From contig NZ_BJXA01000068.1 of NCBI RefSeq assembly GCF_007990755.1, positions 1 through 52,337 of the forward strand: a stretch of DNA of 52,337 bases, read 5' to 3'. This DNA is from Nocardia ninae NBRC 108245 (GTDB taxonomy: Bacteria > Actinomycetota > Actinomycetes > Mycobacteriales > Mycobacteriaceae). Made by a program: the position numbers and the translations under genes. The notes under the pieces were generated by a model that was not told the origin of the DNA, ran no database searches, and was given only the letters and a program-made list of their open reading frames with translations. Below are positions 25,345 to 32,964 of the stretch, piece by piece; the stretch's first letter is position 1, and each line of letters starts with the position of its first letter.

Positions 25345-26226
25345 ATGTCCGCACAGACCAGCCCCCGTTCCGTCTCCGTCGTCGGCCTCGGGCCGATGGG
25401 CCAGTCGATGGTCCGCGCCTTCCTGGACGCCGGCGTCGAGGTGACCGTGTGGAACCGCAGCACCGACAAGGTCGACGCGATGGTCGAACTCGGCGCCAAG
25501 CCGGCCGCGACCGTCGCCGACGCGCTGGACGCCAACGAGGTGACCGTGCTGAGCCTCACCCACTACGCCGCCATGTACGACGTGCTCGGCCAGGCCACCG
25601 ACCACCTGGCGGGCAAGGTGATCGTCAACCTGTCCTCCGATTCGCCGGAAAAGGCCCGCAAGGGTGCGGAGTGGGTCCGCTCGCACGGCGCGCAGTTCCT
25701 GTCCGGTGGCGTCATGTCGGCGGGTGACAACATCACCCACCCCGCGTCGTACATCTTCTACAGCGGCCCGCGGGAAGTCTTCGACGCACACGCGGAGCTG
25801 TTGCGTCCACTGAGCCCGCAGGAATACCTCGGCGCGGACGACGGTCTCGCGCAGATCTTCTACCAGGCGCTGCTGACCATCTTCCATCCGTGGCTGCTCG
25901 CCTTCGACCAGGCGACCGCGATGATCGACCGCTCCGGCCACAGCATCGCCCAGTTCGTCCCGTTTGCCGTCCGCTCCGCCGCCGCGTTCCCCTATTTCAT
26001 GGAGGAGTTCTCGGTGGCCAACCAGAACGGCGGCTGGGCCACCCTGGCGAGCCTGAAGATGATGGACGCAGGCGCACAGCACATCATCGACGCCAGCGAG
26101 GAGGTCGGCGTCGACGCGACGTTCTCGCACACCGCACAGTCGTTCTGGCGCAAGGCCGTTGCCGCCAGCGAGGAGAAGGGCGAGGCCGTCTCGACCTACG
26201 CGCTGCTCCGCGGGGACAAGGTCTAG
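25345..26226 (+). CDS. Imine-reductase-like NADP-dependent oxidoreductase, copy 1
   Basis: 293 residues with the 6-phosphogluconate/beta-hydroxyacid dehydrogenase fold. The Rossmann motif VGLGPMGQSMV and NRST (Arg after the second beta strand, favouring NADPH) are followed by SLTHYAAMYDVL, VNLSSDSPEKARKGAEW and SGPREVFDAH, which fit imine reductases better than hydroxyacid dehydrogenases. The catalytic Lys of hydroxyacid dehydrogenases is absent. The residue equivalent to the proton-donor position of imine reductases appears to be Y173 (IFYQALL), the Tyr type associated with S-selective enzymes. The ATG at 25345 is chosen over an upstream frame. It precedes its paralogue by 5 nt. Confidence 0.88.
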   Translation: MSAQTSPRSVSVVGLGPMGQSMVRAFLDAGVEVTVWNRSTDKVDAMVELGAKPAATVADALDANEVTVLSLTHYAAMYDVLGQATDHLAGKVIVNLSSDSPEKARKGAEWVRSHGAQFLSGGVMSAGDNITHPASYIFYSGPREVFDAHAELLRPLSPQEYLGADDGLAQIFYQALLTIFHPWLLAFDQATAMIDRSGHSIAQFVPFAVRSAAAFPYFMEEFSVANQNGGWATLASLKMMDAGAQHIIDASEEVGVDATFSHTAQSFWRKAVAASEEKGEAVSTYALLRGDKV

Positions 26227-26231
26227 TCGAC

Positions 26232-27113
26232 ATGCCTGCGCGGAAACCCATCGGCTCCGTCTCCGTCGTCGGTTTGGGGCCGATGGGTCAGGCTGTGGTC
26301 CGGGCCTTCCTGAATGCTGGTGTCGCGGTGACGGTGTGGAACCGCAGCGCCGAAAAGGCCGATGCCATGGTCGAACTCGGCGCCCGGCGTGCCGCGACGG
26401 TCCGCGAGGTCCTCGACGCCAACGACCTGATCGTGGTCAGCCTCACGCACTACGCGGCGATGTACGACGCACTCGGCAATGCATCGGATCACCTGGCGGG
26501 CAAGGTGATTGCCAACCTGTCGTCGGATTCCCCCGCAAACACCCGCGAGGCCGCGGCGTGGGTGCGCTCGCACGGCGGGGACTTCCTCGCCGGTGGTGTG
26601 ATGGCACAGAGCGACGGTCTCACCAACCCTGAGTCCTACGTGTTCTATGCCGGTCACCGCGCGGTGTTCGAAGCGCATCGTGACCTGTTGAGCGTGCTCA
26701 ACGCACCGGAGTATCTCGGCGAGGACGCAGGACTGGCCCAGCTCTATTACCAAGCGGTCCTTGCCATCTTCAATCCGTTGCTACTCGGCGCCGAACAGGC
26801 GCTGGCGATGATCGACCGCTCCGGCGAGCCGATCGATCGCTTCCTGCCTTACGCCCAACGTTCACTGGGCCGGGTCGACGATGTGTACGCGGGTCTGGCC
26901 GCGTCGGCGCAGGCCGGCGGGTTGGGCGATGTCGCGAATCTGCAGATGATGGCGGCGGGCGCGCGGCACGTGCTCGAGACCAGCGAGGCCGTCGGCGTCG
27001 ACACCGCCCTGGCCCGGACCGTTCAGGCCTACTGGCACCGGGCGATCGCCGAAAGCGGGCGGCGCGGCGAGCTCGTCCCCACCTTCGCCGTGCTCCGCGG
27101 CGACCACACGTAG
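26232..27113 (+). CDS. Imine-reductase-like NADP-dependent oxidoreductase, copy 2
   Basis: 293 residues, the same length as its neighbour and alignable throughout without gaps: VGLGPMGQAVV, NRSAEKADAMVELGA, SLTHYAAMYDAL, NLSSDSPANTREAAAW, AGHRAVFEAH. The putative proton donor is again Y173 (LYYQAVL). The pair arose by tandem duplication and has since diverged, mostly in the C-terminal dimer-forming helices that line the active site, so substrate ranges may differ. The open frame reaches back into copy 1, but the ATG at 26232 restores the family N-terminus. Confidence 0.88.
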   Translation: MPARKPIGSVSVVGLGPMGQAVVRAFLNAGVAVTVWNRSAEKADAMVELGARRAATVREVLDANDLIVVSLTHYAAMYDALGNASDHLAGKVIANLSSDSPANTREAAAWVRSHGGDFLAGGVMAQSDGLTNPESYVFYAGHRAVFEAHRDLLSVLNAPEYLGEDAGLAQLYYQAVLAIFNPLLLGAEQALAMIDRSGEPIDRFLPYAQRSLGRVDDVYAGLAASAQAGGLGDVANLQMMAAGARHVLETSEAVGVDTALARTVQAYWHRAIAESGRRGELVPTFAVLRGDHT

Positions 27114-27147
27114 TGCCGCCGGTCCGAGCGTCGAGTCGGCTTGCTGG

Positions 27148-27390
27148 TCAAGCTGTCTCGACGCGGGACCCGAGGCGCGGGAAGGGGCTGGTGGAGAAGA
27201 CGACTTCCACGGTCACCTCGAAGTAAGCCGCGATCCGCAGGGCCAGATGCAAGCTCGGGCTGTACTCGCCGCGCTCCAGGTAGCCGATCGTTTGATAGTG
27301 CACGCCGAGCGCCTCCGCCAACTCGCGGCGCGAGATGCCGCGCTCGGCGCGCAACATCGCGATGCGGTTGTAGATGACCTCAGTAGGCAC
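27148..27390 (-). CDS. Small XRE-family regulator coupled to an ABC exporter
   Basis: 80 residues, almost entirely one Cro/CI-type helix-turn-helix: NRIAMLRAERGISRRELAEA, then LGVHYQTIGYLERGEYSPSL and HLALRIAAYFEVTVEVVFS. The YozG-like length and ending (VEVVFS) are typical of small regulators next to ABC-2 exporters. The GTG at 27390 overlaps the end of the permease gene by 11 nt, so it is translationally coupled to the transporter and probably autoregulates the operon. A longer frame to 27510 is an artefact inside the permease gene. Confidence 0.88.
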   Translation of the reverse strand: MPTEVIYNRIAMLRAERGISRRELAEALGVHYQTIGYLERGEYSPSLHLALRIAAYFEVTVEVVFSTSPFPRLGSRVETA

Positions 27391-28231
27391 GCTGCATCGC
27401 TTTCTCCCGTCGGACGGCCACGCTGGAGCCGGACTCGCGGCGGGCCATCCTGCGCAGCACCACCGGCGCGATGAGCAAGCCCGCAATCGCCCAGATACCG
27501 AGCACGCCAACGGTTTCCAGATGCCGCCAGGACTGTCCGAGTTCGATGGCGGCCGCCTCGTCCGGCAGCAGCGCCGAACGCATGCCGAGCCCGAGCCAGT
27601 ACACCGGGAACAGCTGGGCCGCGCCCTGCACCCAGCCGGGCATCGAGGTGATCGGGTAGAAGATGCCGGACACCGCGACGAGCGCCATGATCGGGAAGGT
27701 CATGAACGCGAAATTGCGCGGATCGGCGAACACCGAGCCGAAGATTGCCCCGATCGGCAGGGTGGCCAGCAAGCCGAGCACGATCACCCAGGTCAACGTC
27801 ATCCACGACCCGACCTGGCCGAGCGCGAGTCCGTCGACGATGAACATGCCGCCGACCAGCAGCAACGCAGACGGAATGAGCACCCAGCCGGACACCTGGA
27901 CGATTTTGCCGATCAGGTAGCCGACCATCCCGTTCGGGGTCGCCTTGGCCCGCAACAGCGTGCCGTCTTCCCGGTCGAGGGTGAGCTGCTGACCCATGCC
28001 GATCATGCCGTTGATCGCGACCACCATGCCGATCGTGCTGGGCAACGCGAGCGAGCCGAGCAGCACGCCGCTCCCCTCGAACGACGCGTTCCGCATGAAG
28101 AACAGCACCACCAGCATGGCGGCGGGCCAGAACAGCATCCCGAACAGGTCTTGGCCGTTGGTGAGTCCTTGTCTCAGCTCGATCATGCCGCGCGTCCAGC
28201 CCTGCCGAACCGCAATCGCCATCGGATTCAT
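27380..28231 (-). CDS. ABC-2 type transporter permease
   Basis: 283 residues with six membrane helices in the ABC-2 pattern, including LFWPAAMLVVLFFM, GTLLRAKATPNGMVGYLIGK (the conserved cytoplasmic coupling segment), VLGLLATLPIGAIFG and the MPGWVQGAAQLFPVYWLG loop before the last helix. Pairs with the ATPase just upstream through a 4-nt ATGA overlap. Export of a drug, peptide or lipid is expected, and the substrate is unknown. Confidence 0.9.
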   Translation of the reverse strand: MNPMAIAVRQGWTRGMIELRQGLTNGQDLFGMLFWPAAMLVVLFFMRNASFEGSGVLLGSLALPSTIGMVVAINGMIGMGQQLTLDREDGTLLRAKATPNGMVGYLIGKIVQVSGWVLIPSALLLVGGMFIVDGLALGQVGSWMTLTWVIVLGLLATLPIGAIFGSVFADPRNFAFMTFPIMALVAVSGIFYPITSMPGWVQGAAQLFPVYWLGLGMRSALLPDEAAAIELGQSWRHLETVGVLGIWAIAGLLIAPVVLRRMARRESGSSVAVRREKAMQRAY

Positions 28232-29157
28232 CGCCCTACTTCCTCGATCGTGTGCACCTCGGACTCGACCTGCCCGGATTCGAACCGGCGCACCAGCGTC
28301 ATATAGGTGTCCTCCAGTGAGGCGCGGCGGACCTCCAGGTCGCCGATGGCCTCGCCGTGCTGCTTGAACAGTTCGTGCACGAACTCGGTCGACTCGGTGG
28401 TGGAGTGCACGAATCGTTGCCCGCCGTTGGTCCAGCTCACCTCGGCCGCACCGGATATCCGGCGGGAGAGTTCGTCGGCCGAACCGTCCGCGATGATGCG
28501 CCCGCCGGCCAGGATCAGGATCCGGTCGGCGAGCTTCTCGGCCTCGTCGAGATCATGAGTGGTGAGCAGGATGGTGGTCTGCTGGTCGTCGGCGAGGCGA
28601 TGGACCAGATCGTGGAACTCGCGCCGGGCCTCCGGATCGAAGCCGGCGGTCGGCTCGTCCAGGAACAGCACTTCGGGGCGGCCCACGATGCCGATCGCCA
28701 CGTCGATCCTGCGGCGCTGGCCGCCGGACAGGTCTTTGATCCTGCTCGACGCCTGGCCGGTGAGACCCACAGCTTTGATGAGTTCATCTGTGTCCCAAGG
28801 GCGTTGGATGCCTTCGGTGCCGTAGGGCGCATAAAAGGCACCCAGGTAGTCGAGCAATTCGCGCACCCGCCACTTGCCGTGGTCGCGCCATGATTGCAGG
28901 ACGACGCCGATGCGCGCCCGCCAGGCCTCATCGCCGTGCGCCGGATCGGTGCCGAGCACTTCGGCGCGGCCGGCCGACCGCATGCGGAAGCCCTCCAGGA
29001 TCTCGATGGTGGTCGTCTTGCCCGCACCGTTCGGGCCGAGCAGCACCAGCACCTCGCCGTGCCGGGCCTGGAACGTCACGTCGTGCAGGACATCGGTGCT
29101 GCCGTATCGCATCCGCAGTTTTTCGACGTCGATTGCGACGCCCTGACCCACTGTCAT
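28228..29157 (-). CDS. ABC transporter ATP-binding protein
   Basis: 309 residues. Walker A GPNGAGKTTT, Q-loop in VVLQSWRDHG, signature LSGGQRRRI, Walker B VLFLDEPTAG and the H-loop TTHDLDEA are all intact. The C-terminal 80 residues form the accessory domain of the DrrA/CcmA group of exporters. It is the first gene of the ATPase - permease - XRE operon. Its promoter lies in the 159-bp region shared with the divergent ArsR-SRPBCC gene. Confidence 0.93.
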   Translation of the reverse strand: MTVGQGVAIDVEKLRMRYGSTDVLHDVTFQARHGEVLVLLGPNGAGKTTTIEILEGFRMRSAGRAEVLGTDPAHGDEAWRARIGVVLQSWRDHGKWRVRELLDYLGAFYAPYGTEGIQRPWDTDELIKAVGLTGQASSRIKDLSGGQRRRIDVAIGIVGRPEVLFLDEPTAGFDPEARREFHDLVHRLADDQQTTILLTTHDLDEAEKLADRILILAGGRIIADGSADELSRRISGAAEVSWTNGGQRFVHSTTESTEFVHELFKQHGEAIGDLEVRRASLEDTYMTLVRRFESGQVESEVHTIEEVGR

Positions 29158-29244
29158 GGTTCTCTCCCCGTTGCGGGTTACCGTCGACTCGTAGCATATC
29201 TACTACATTTCGCCGCGACAATGCATTACTCCTCGGGGCCATCC

Positions 29245-29274
29245 TTGACATGCAGCCGTTCGGCTGCCTAATCT
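29245..29274 (+). promoter_or_regulatory. Consensus-like sigma-70 promoter of the ArsR-SRPBCC gene
   Basis: TTGACA (29245-29250), an 18-nt spacer, and TAATCT (29269-29274). The predicted start falls near 29281. The spacer is almost entirely filled by operator copy 1, so a bound repressor would block polymerase directly. Confidence 0.75.
29252..29267. promoter_or_regulatory. ArsR-type operator, copy 1 (between -35 and -10)
   Basis: GCAGCCG-TT-CGGCTGC, a perfect inverted repeat with 7-nt arms, lying between the promoter hexamers. Its partner is 31 bp away centre to centre, about three helical turns. Confidence 0.75.
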
Positions 29275-29280
29275 CTGAAC

Positions 29281-29300
29281 ATGCAGCCGAACGGCTGCAT
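29281..29300. promoter_or_regulatory. ArsR-type operator, copy 2 (at the transcription start)
   Basis: ATGCAGCCG-AA-CGGCTGCAT, inverted repeat with 9-nt arms, covering the predicted transcription start and ending 16 nt before the gene's ATG. Because an ATG begins this repeat in the same frame, an annotation program may extend the gene to 29281; the operator and the GGAAGG ribosome-binding site at 29307 argue against that. Confidence 0.75.
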
Positions 29301-29316
29301 AAATCTGGAAGGTGGC

Positions 29317-30114
29317 ATGGACGAGGTATTCAAGGCGCTGGCCGACCCCCATCGTCGGCGACTGCTCGACAGCCTCAACGCGCGCAACGGGCAAACCCTG
29401 CGCGAATTGTGCGCCGGGCTCGCGATGGCGCGCCAGTCGGTCAGCAAACACCTGGCCGTACTGGAGGCGGCCAACTTGATCACCACCCGTCGCAGCGGCC
29501 GCGAAAAACTGCACTACCTCAACGCCGAACCCATCAACGCCATCACCGAGCGCTGGATCACCAACTACCACCGTGCCCGCGTGCACGCGCTGGCCGATCT
29601 CAAGAAGGCACTGGAGGCAAAACCCATGAGCGACAACGCATTCGTCTACACGACCTACATCAAGACCACCCCGGAAACGCTGTGGCACGCGCTCACCGAC
29701 CCGGCGTTCACCGATCGCTACTGGGGCGCGACCTTCGACACCGACTGGCAGCCCGGCTCCGAAATGGTGTGGCACCAGAAGAATTGGACCAGCAAGGATC
29801 CGGAACAGGTTGTGCTGGAAGCCGACCCGTACACCAAGCTGGCCTACACCTGGCACACCTTCGACTCTGCGTTCGCGGAAACCTTCGGCATGCCGACGAG
29901 TGAGGTGGCCGCCCTGGCCGATGAGCCGCGTTCGAAAGTGACCTTCGAACTCGAGCCCGCCGGGGACGAGGTAGTGAAGCTGACCGTGGTGCACGACGGC
30001 TTCCAGCCGGGAAGTGCTCTGCTGGAATCGATCAGCGGTGGTTGGCCGAGCATCTTGTCCGGGCTCAAGTCCTTGCTGGAGACCGGTGCGGAGCTGCCCG
30101 AACCGACTGTGTAG
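29317..30114 (+). CDS. ArsR-family regulator fused to an SRPBCC (AHSA1) domain
   Basis: 265 residues. The N-terminal winged helix (about 1-95: VFKALADPHRRRLLDSLNAR, then ARQSVSKHLAVLEAANLI) lacks the metal-binding Cys of classical ArsR sensors. The C-terminal domain (about 110-255) is an AHSA1/START-like SRPBCC fold (VYTTYIKTTPETLWHALTDP, then LSGLKSLLE at the end), with a hydrophobic cavity that could bind a ligand. This is a single-chain ligand-responsive repressor. It is preceded by two matched operators and a strong promoter, so autorepression is likely, and the divergent ABC operon could be co-regulated. Confidence 0.92.
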   Translation: MDEVFKALADPHRRRLLDSLNARNGQTLRELCAGLAMARQSVSKHLAVLEAANLITTRRSGREKLHYLNAEPINAITERWITNYHRARVHALADLKKALEAKPMSDNAFVYTTYIKTTPETLWHALTDPAFTDRYWGATFDTDWQPGSEMVWHQKNWTSKDPEQVVLEADPYTKLAYTWHTFDSAFAETFGMPTSEVAALADEPRSKVTFELEPAGDEVVKLTVVHDGFQPGSALLESISGGWPSILSGLKSLLETGAELPEPTV

Positions 30115-30248
30115 CGGGCAGTCCCGCTGAACCCGATTCCTCCTGGCCACGCACCGGTAAGATGCATTGGTCCGTGTCCAGCTCGGTTGGAGCACGAGTC
30201 CGTCAGGGCGACTGCGGGACTGAGCCTGTCGCACAAATTGGGGAAATC

Positions 30249-30731
30249 ATGATCAAGGTCCTGCTGCAAACCTCCATGGGTGACATCGAGCTCGAACTCG
30301 ATGAAGCGAAGGCACCCAAGACCGTGCGTAATTTCCTGACCTACGTCAACAGTGGCCACTACGACGGCACGATTTTCCACCGGGTGATCGACGGTTTCAT
30401 GATCCAGGGCGGTGGCATCGACACCACCATGCGCGAGAAGCCCGCGCCCAACAAGGTCGAGAACGAGGCGAAGAACGGGCTGAAGAACGTCACCTACAGC
30501 GTGGCGATGGCCCGCACGTCCGACCCGCAGTCGGCGTCGGCCCAGTTCTTCATCAACACCAACGACAACGCGTTCCTCGACTACCCGGGCCAGGACGGCT
30601 GGGGTTACGCGGTATTCGGCAAGGTCACCCGCGGCCAGGACGTCGTCGACCAGATCGGCAAGGTCAAGACGGGTGCGCAGGACGTCCCCGTCCAGCAGGT
30701 CGTGCTCACCTCGGCCACCGTCACCCGCTGA
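30249..30731 (+). CDS. ppiB: PpiB-type cyclophilin (peptidyl-prolyl cis-trans isomerase)
   Basis: 160 residues, cyclophilin fold. Catalytic Arg is in TIFHRVIDGFMIQGG, and SASAQFFIN, LDYPGQDGWGYAVFGKV and DVPVQQVVL follow. It looks closer to the cytoplasmic PpiB of Gram-negative bacteria (short, no signal peptide, no N-terminal extension) than to the usual actinobacterial PpiA, which has a His-rich or extended N-terminus. Start at the ATG 30249; the upstream open frame overlaps the previous gene and is rejected. It stands alone between two unrelated genes. Confidence 0.95.
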   Translation: MIKVLLQTSMGDIELELDEAKAPKTVRNFLTYVNSGHYDGTIFHRVIDGFMIQGGGIDTTMREKPAPNKVENEAKNGLKNVTYSVAMARTSDPQSASAQFFINTNDNAFLDYPGQDGWGYAVFGKVTRGQDVVDQIGKVKTGAQDVPVQQVVLTSATVTR

Positions 30732-30816
30732 GCTCGATCCCCGCGGCGGCGCACCGATGCGGCGGAATGAACTGGCACAGGTATATTTCGGATTCTGACT
30801 TTTCGAGGAGTCCACG

Positions 30817-31173
30817 GTGGCTGTGCAGAGTGACGAGTTCTTCCGGATTGTGGGCACCCTCGCCGATGTGCAACCCACGAAAGGCGAGAAGTACACCTCG
30901 TACAAGGTGCGCGGCAAGCTGTTCGGCTATTACTGGCCGCGCACCCAGACCGTCGGCCTGAAGCAAACCCTCTCCGAGCAGAAGGCGCTGGTATCCGAAC
31001 GGCCCGAAGTGTTCGAGGAACAGTTCACGGCAGGCGGTTTCGGCTGGGTCGTCGTGCACCTGTCCGGTATCGCCGCCGACGAACTGGCCGAACTCGTCTT
31101 CGAGGCGTGGCGGTTGTCCGCGCCCGAGGAACTGGTCGCCCAGGTGCCCGACCTGCCGCCGGTACCCCGCTAA
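30817..31173 (+). CDS. MmcQ/YjbR family protein
   Basis: 118 residues with a YjbR-like fold of the double-wing DNA-binding type: the N-terminal FFRIVGTLADVQPTKGEKYT, the middle YYWPRTQTVGLKQTLSEQ and the C-terminal WVVVHLSGIAADELAELV. Cytoplasmic, function unknown. The GTG start has GAGGAG upstream at about 30804-30809. A 12+4-bp hairpin at 31194-31234 terminates it. Confidence 0.85.
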   Translation: MAVQSDEFFRIVGTLADVQPTKGEKYTSYKVRGKLFGYYWPRTQTVGLKQTLSEQKALVSERPEVFEEQFTAGGFGWVVVHLSGIAADELAELVFEAWRLSAPEELVAQVPDLPPVPR

Positions 31174-31193
31174 GCACGTCTCGTCGGTTCTCC

Positions 31194-31234
31194 CAGTGCG
31201 TTCGACGCCGGGCTGGTCGGCATCGAACGCACTG
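31194..31234 (+). terminator. Strong hairpin terminator after the YjbR-type gene
   Basis: Arms CAGTGCGTTCGA and TCGAACGCACTG pair perfectly over 12 bp, then one mismatch and a further GCCG/CGGC, closing on a 7-nt loop. There is no U-run, which is usual for actinobacterial terminators. It starts 21 nt after the stop. Confidence 0.7.
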
Positions 31235-31265
31235 TGGATTCGGGCTGATAGATCCTCCTATTCGA

Positions 31266-31469
31266 TCACGGCTCCCGCTGCGCGGAACTGAAAAGCGCTG
31301 TGGCGGAGAGGAAGACCAACGATGCCGTGTGCCAGTCGGTAAGGAACCCGGCGATCGCGGTCAGGGCCGTGCTCAATATCAATCCCAGCAGCGGCGTGAT
31401 CAGCGGGCCCAGATTGTTCGGTGGTAAGCGTGAATCGCTGCCTTCGGCAGGTGGTTTGCCTATAGTCAT
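31266..31469 (-). CDS. Small two-helix membrane protein, hypothetical
   Basis: 67 residues. A polar Pro-rich start is followed by two membrane-like segments (PLITPLLGLILSTALTAIAG and ASLVFLSATALFSSA) joined by a short DWHT turn, holin- or toxin-like in size only. It lies alone in an AT-richer stretch between the YjbR-type gene and an XRE regulator. No family is recognised, and no clear ribosome-binding site is seen. The membrane pattern is unlikely in a random frame of GC-rich DNA, but the call remains tentative. Confidence 0.45.
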   Translation of the reverse strand: MTIGKPPAEGSDSRLPPNNLGPLITPLLGLILSTALTAIAGFLTDWHTASLVFLSATALFSSAQREP

Positions 31470-31626
31470 GTGCAGTCCGTTGTTTACATATGCAAGGTTG
31501 ATTCGGATATTTTTCGATGATCGATGGTGGTCCGCGCGCGTTTGTAGCGGCCATGATCATTTCGATACCTCGTCGCCGAAGTCGTTACGTCAGTTGCTTA
31601 TAGCCTGACAACTCATCGACCGGAAG

Positions 31627-31646
31627 ACCGTCAAATAGTTGACGGT
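31627..31646. promoter_or_regulatory. Palindromic operator overlapping the -35 of the XRE gene
   Basis: ACCGTCAA-ATAG-TTGACGGT: perfect 8-nt arms with a 4-nt centre, 33 nt before the GTG start. The right arm contains TTGACG, a good -35 candidate, so binding here would block transcription. Most simply this is the autoregulatory site of the XRE regulator. Confidence 0.65.
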
Positions 31647-31678
31647 TTCGCAGGAAGAATCTGCAATACACTCGGTGA

Positions 31679-32908
31679 GTGGCAACAAGTAACACCGCCG
31701 CATCAACTATCGGCTCGCGGATCCGGCGCTCCCGGCGGACCAAGAAGATGAGCCAGGCAACGCTCGCCGCGCACGTCGATCGGTCCGAGTCGTGGATGCG
31801 CGGCATCGAGGCAGGCCGGATCAAACTGGACAAGCACTCGGTGATCGACCGACTGGCCGACGTCCTCGAGGTCGATGTGGCGTGGCTGCTCGGTCAGCGG
31901 TGCGAGCTCACCCAGGACACTGGGCACAGCGCGGTACCCGCACTGCGGGCCGCGTTGCGGCGCACCAGCCTCAGCCTGTCCGGGCACGCAGGCCTGCGGG
32001 CCGTGACACCACAGCCGCTGCTCACCGACCTGCGCGACGATGTCGACCGGATCACCAGGCGCAGGCAGGCCGCGAATCTGTTCGAGGTGATGCGGCAGTT
32101 GCCCGATCTCACCGAAGCGCTGAACACCGGCGCCTTGCTGGCCGCGGGCATCGAGCGGGACGTGATCGACGGCCTCATCATCGAGACCTCACATGTCGCC
32201 CGCACCGTGCTCAACCAGCTCGGTTACCACGATCTGGCCTGGACCGCCGTCGAGAACGCCGCCACCGCAGCGGCCAGGCTCGGTGACCCCCTGATGAGTG
32301 CCTGCTCGGCGTGGGATCGCTGCGGCGTGCTGCTGCACACGGACACGCTGGACGAGGCACTCACGGTCGCCGAGGCCGCGTTGACCGAGCTGCAAGACCT
32401 CATGACATCGCCTACACCGCAGGTACTTTCGCTCTGGGGCGCGTTGCACCTACGGTGTGCGGTCGCGTCGGCCCGCCTGCACGATGGCAGCACCGCATGG
32501 GCATATCTGGCCGAGGCCGAGGCGGGTGCCGCTCGACTCGGCATGGACCGCAACGACTTTCAAACAGTCTTCGGACCGACCAACTGCAGGATCCACGCGA
32601 CCGAGATCGCCGTCGCCCTCGACCGACCCGACATCGCACTGAAGCACCACACCAGCATCAATCTGGCGGGCCTGATGTCCAAGGAACGCCACACTCGGCA
32701 CCGCATCGAAGTCGCCCGCGCGCAGGGCAGGCTCAAACACGATGCTGCCGCCGTCGAGCAGCTCGAGCGCGCGATACGCCTGGCGCCGCAGTATGTCTAC
32801 AACCACCCGACGGTGCGGGATCTGGTCGACGAACTGAGCAGACGGGCGCAGCCGAGCGCGGTCGATGCCGGGCTCGGGGCGATCGAACGTGCGATGCGGC
32901 TTGCCTGA
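31679..32908 (+). CDS. XRE-family transcriptional regulator with long helical C-terminal domain
   Basis: 409 residues. Helix-turn-helix at about 12-72 (SQATLAAHVDRSESWMRGIE, then DKHSVIDRLADVLEVDVAWL). The remaining 330 residues are helical and repeat-like (tetratricopeptide type), as in the regulator at 11154-12344. The GTG start is preceded by GGTGAG. A perfect palindrome sits 33 nt upstream. The convergent neighbour encodes a HAD-fold protein, and a hairpin at 32913-32945 separates them. Confidence 0.88.
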   Translation: MATSNTAASTIGSRIRRSRRTKKMSQATLAAHVDRSESWMRGIEAGRIKLDKHSVIDRLADVLEVDVAWLLGQRCELTQDTGHSAVPALRAALRRTSLSLSGHAGLRAVTPQPLLTDLRDDVDRITRRRQAANLFEVMRQLPDLTEALNTGALLAAGIERDVIDGLIIETSHVARTVLNQLGYHDLAWTAVENAATAAARLGDPLMSACSAWDRCGVLLHTDTLDEALTVAEAALTELQDLMTSPTPQVLSLWGALHLRCAVASARLHDGSTAWAYLAEAEAGAARLGMDRNDFQTVFGPTNCRIHATEIAVALDRPDIALKHHTSINLAGLMSKERHTRHRIEVARAQGRLKHDAAAVEQLERAIRLAPQYVYNHPTVRDLVDELSRRAQPSAVDAGLGAIERAMRLA

Positions 32909-32912
32909 TCGG

Positions 32913-32945
32913 GGCCGAGCCCGCCCTGCAGAGACGGACTCGGCC
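32913..32945. terminator. Bidirectional hairpin between the XRE and HAD genes
   Basis: GGCCGAGCCCG pairs with CGGACTCGGCC (11-nt arms, one mismatch) across an 11-nt loop. It lies between two converging genes, 5 nt after one stop and 20 nt from the other, where a shared terminator is expected. Confidence 0.5.
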
Positions 32946-32964
32946 TTCGCGACTGTTGCGGCCT

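Noticed and set aside
29281-29316. ATG at 29281 as the start of the ArsR-SRPBCC gene
   Set aside because: It lies within an operator repeat at the predicted transcription start; the ATG at 29317 has a GGAAGG site and matches ArsR N-termini.
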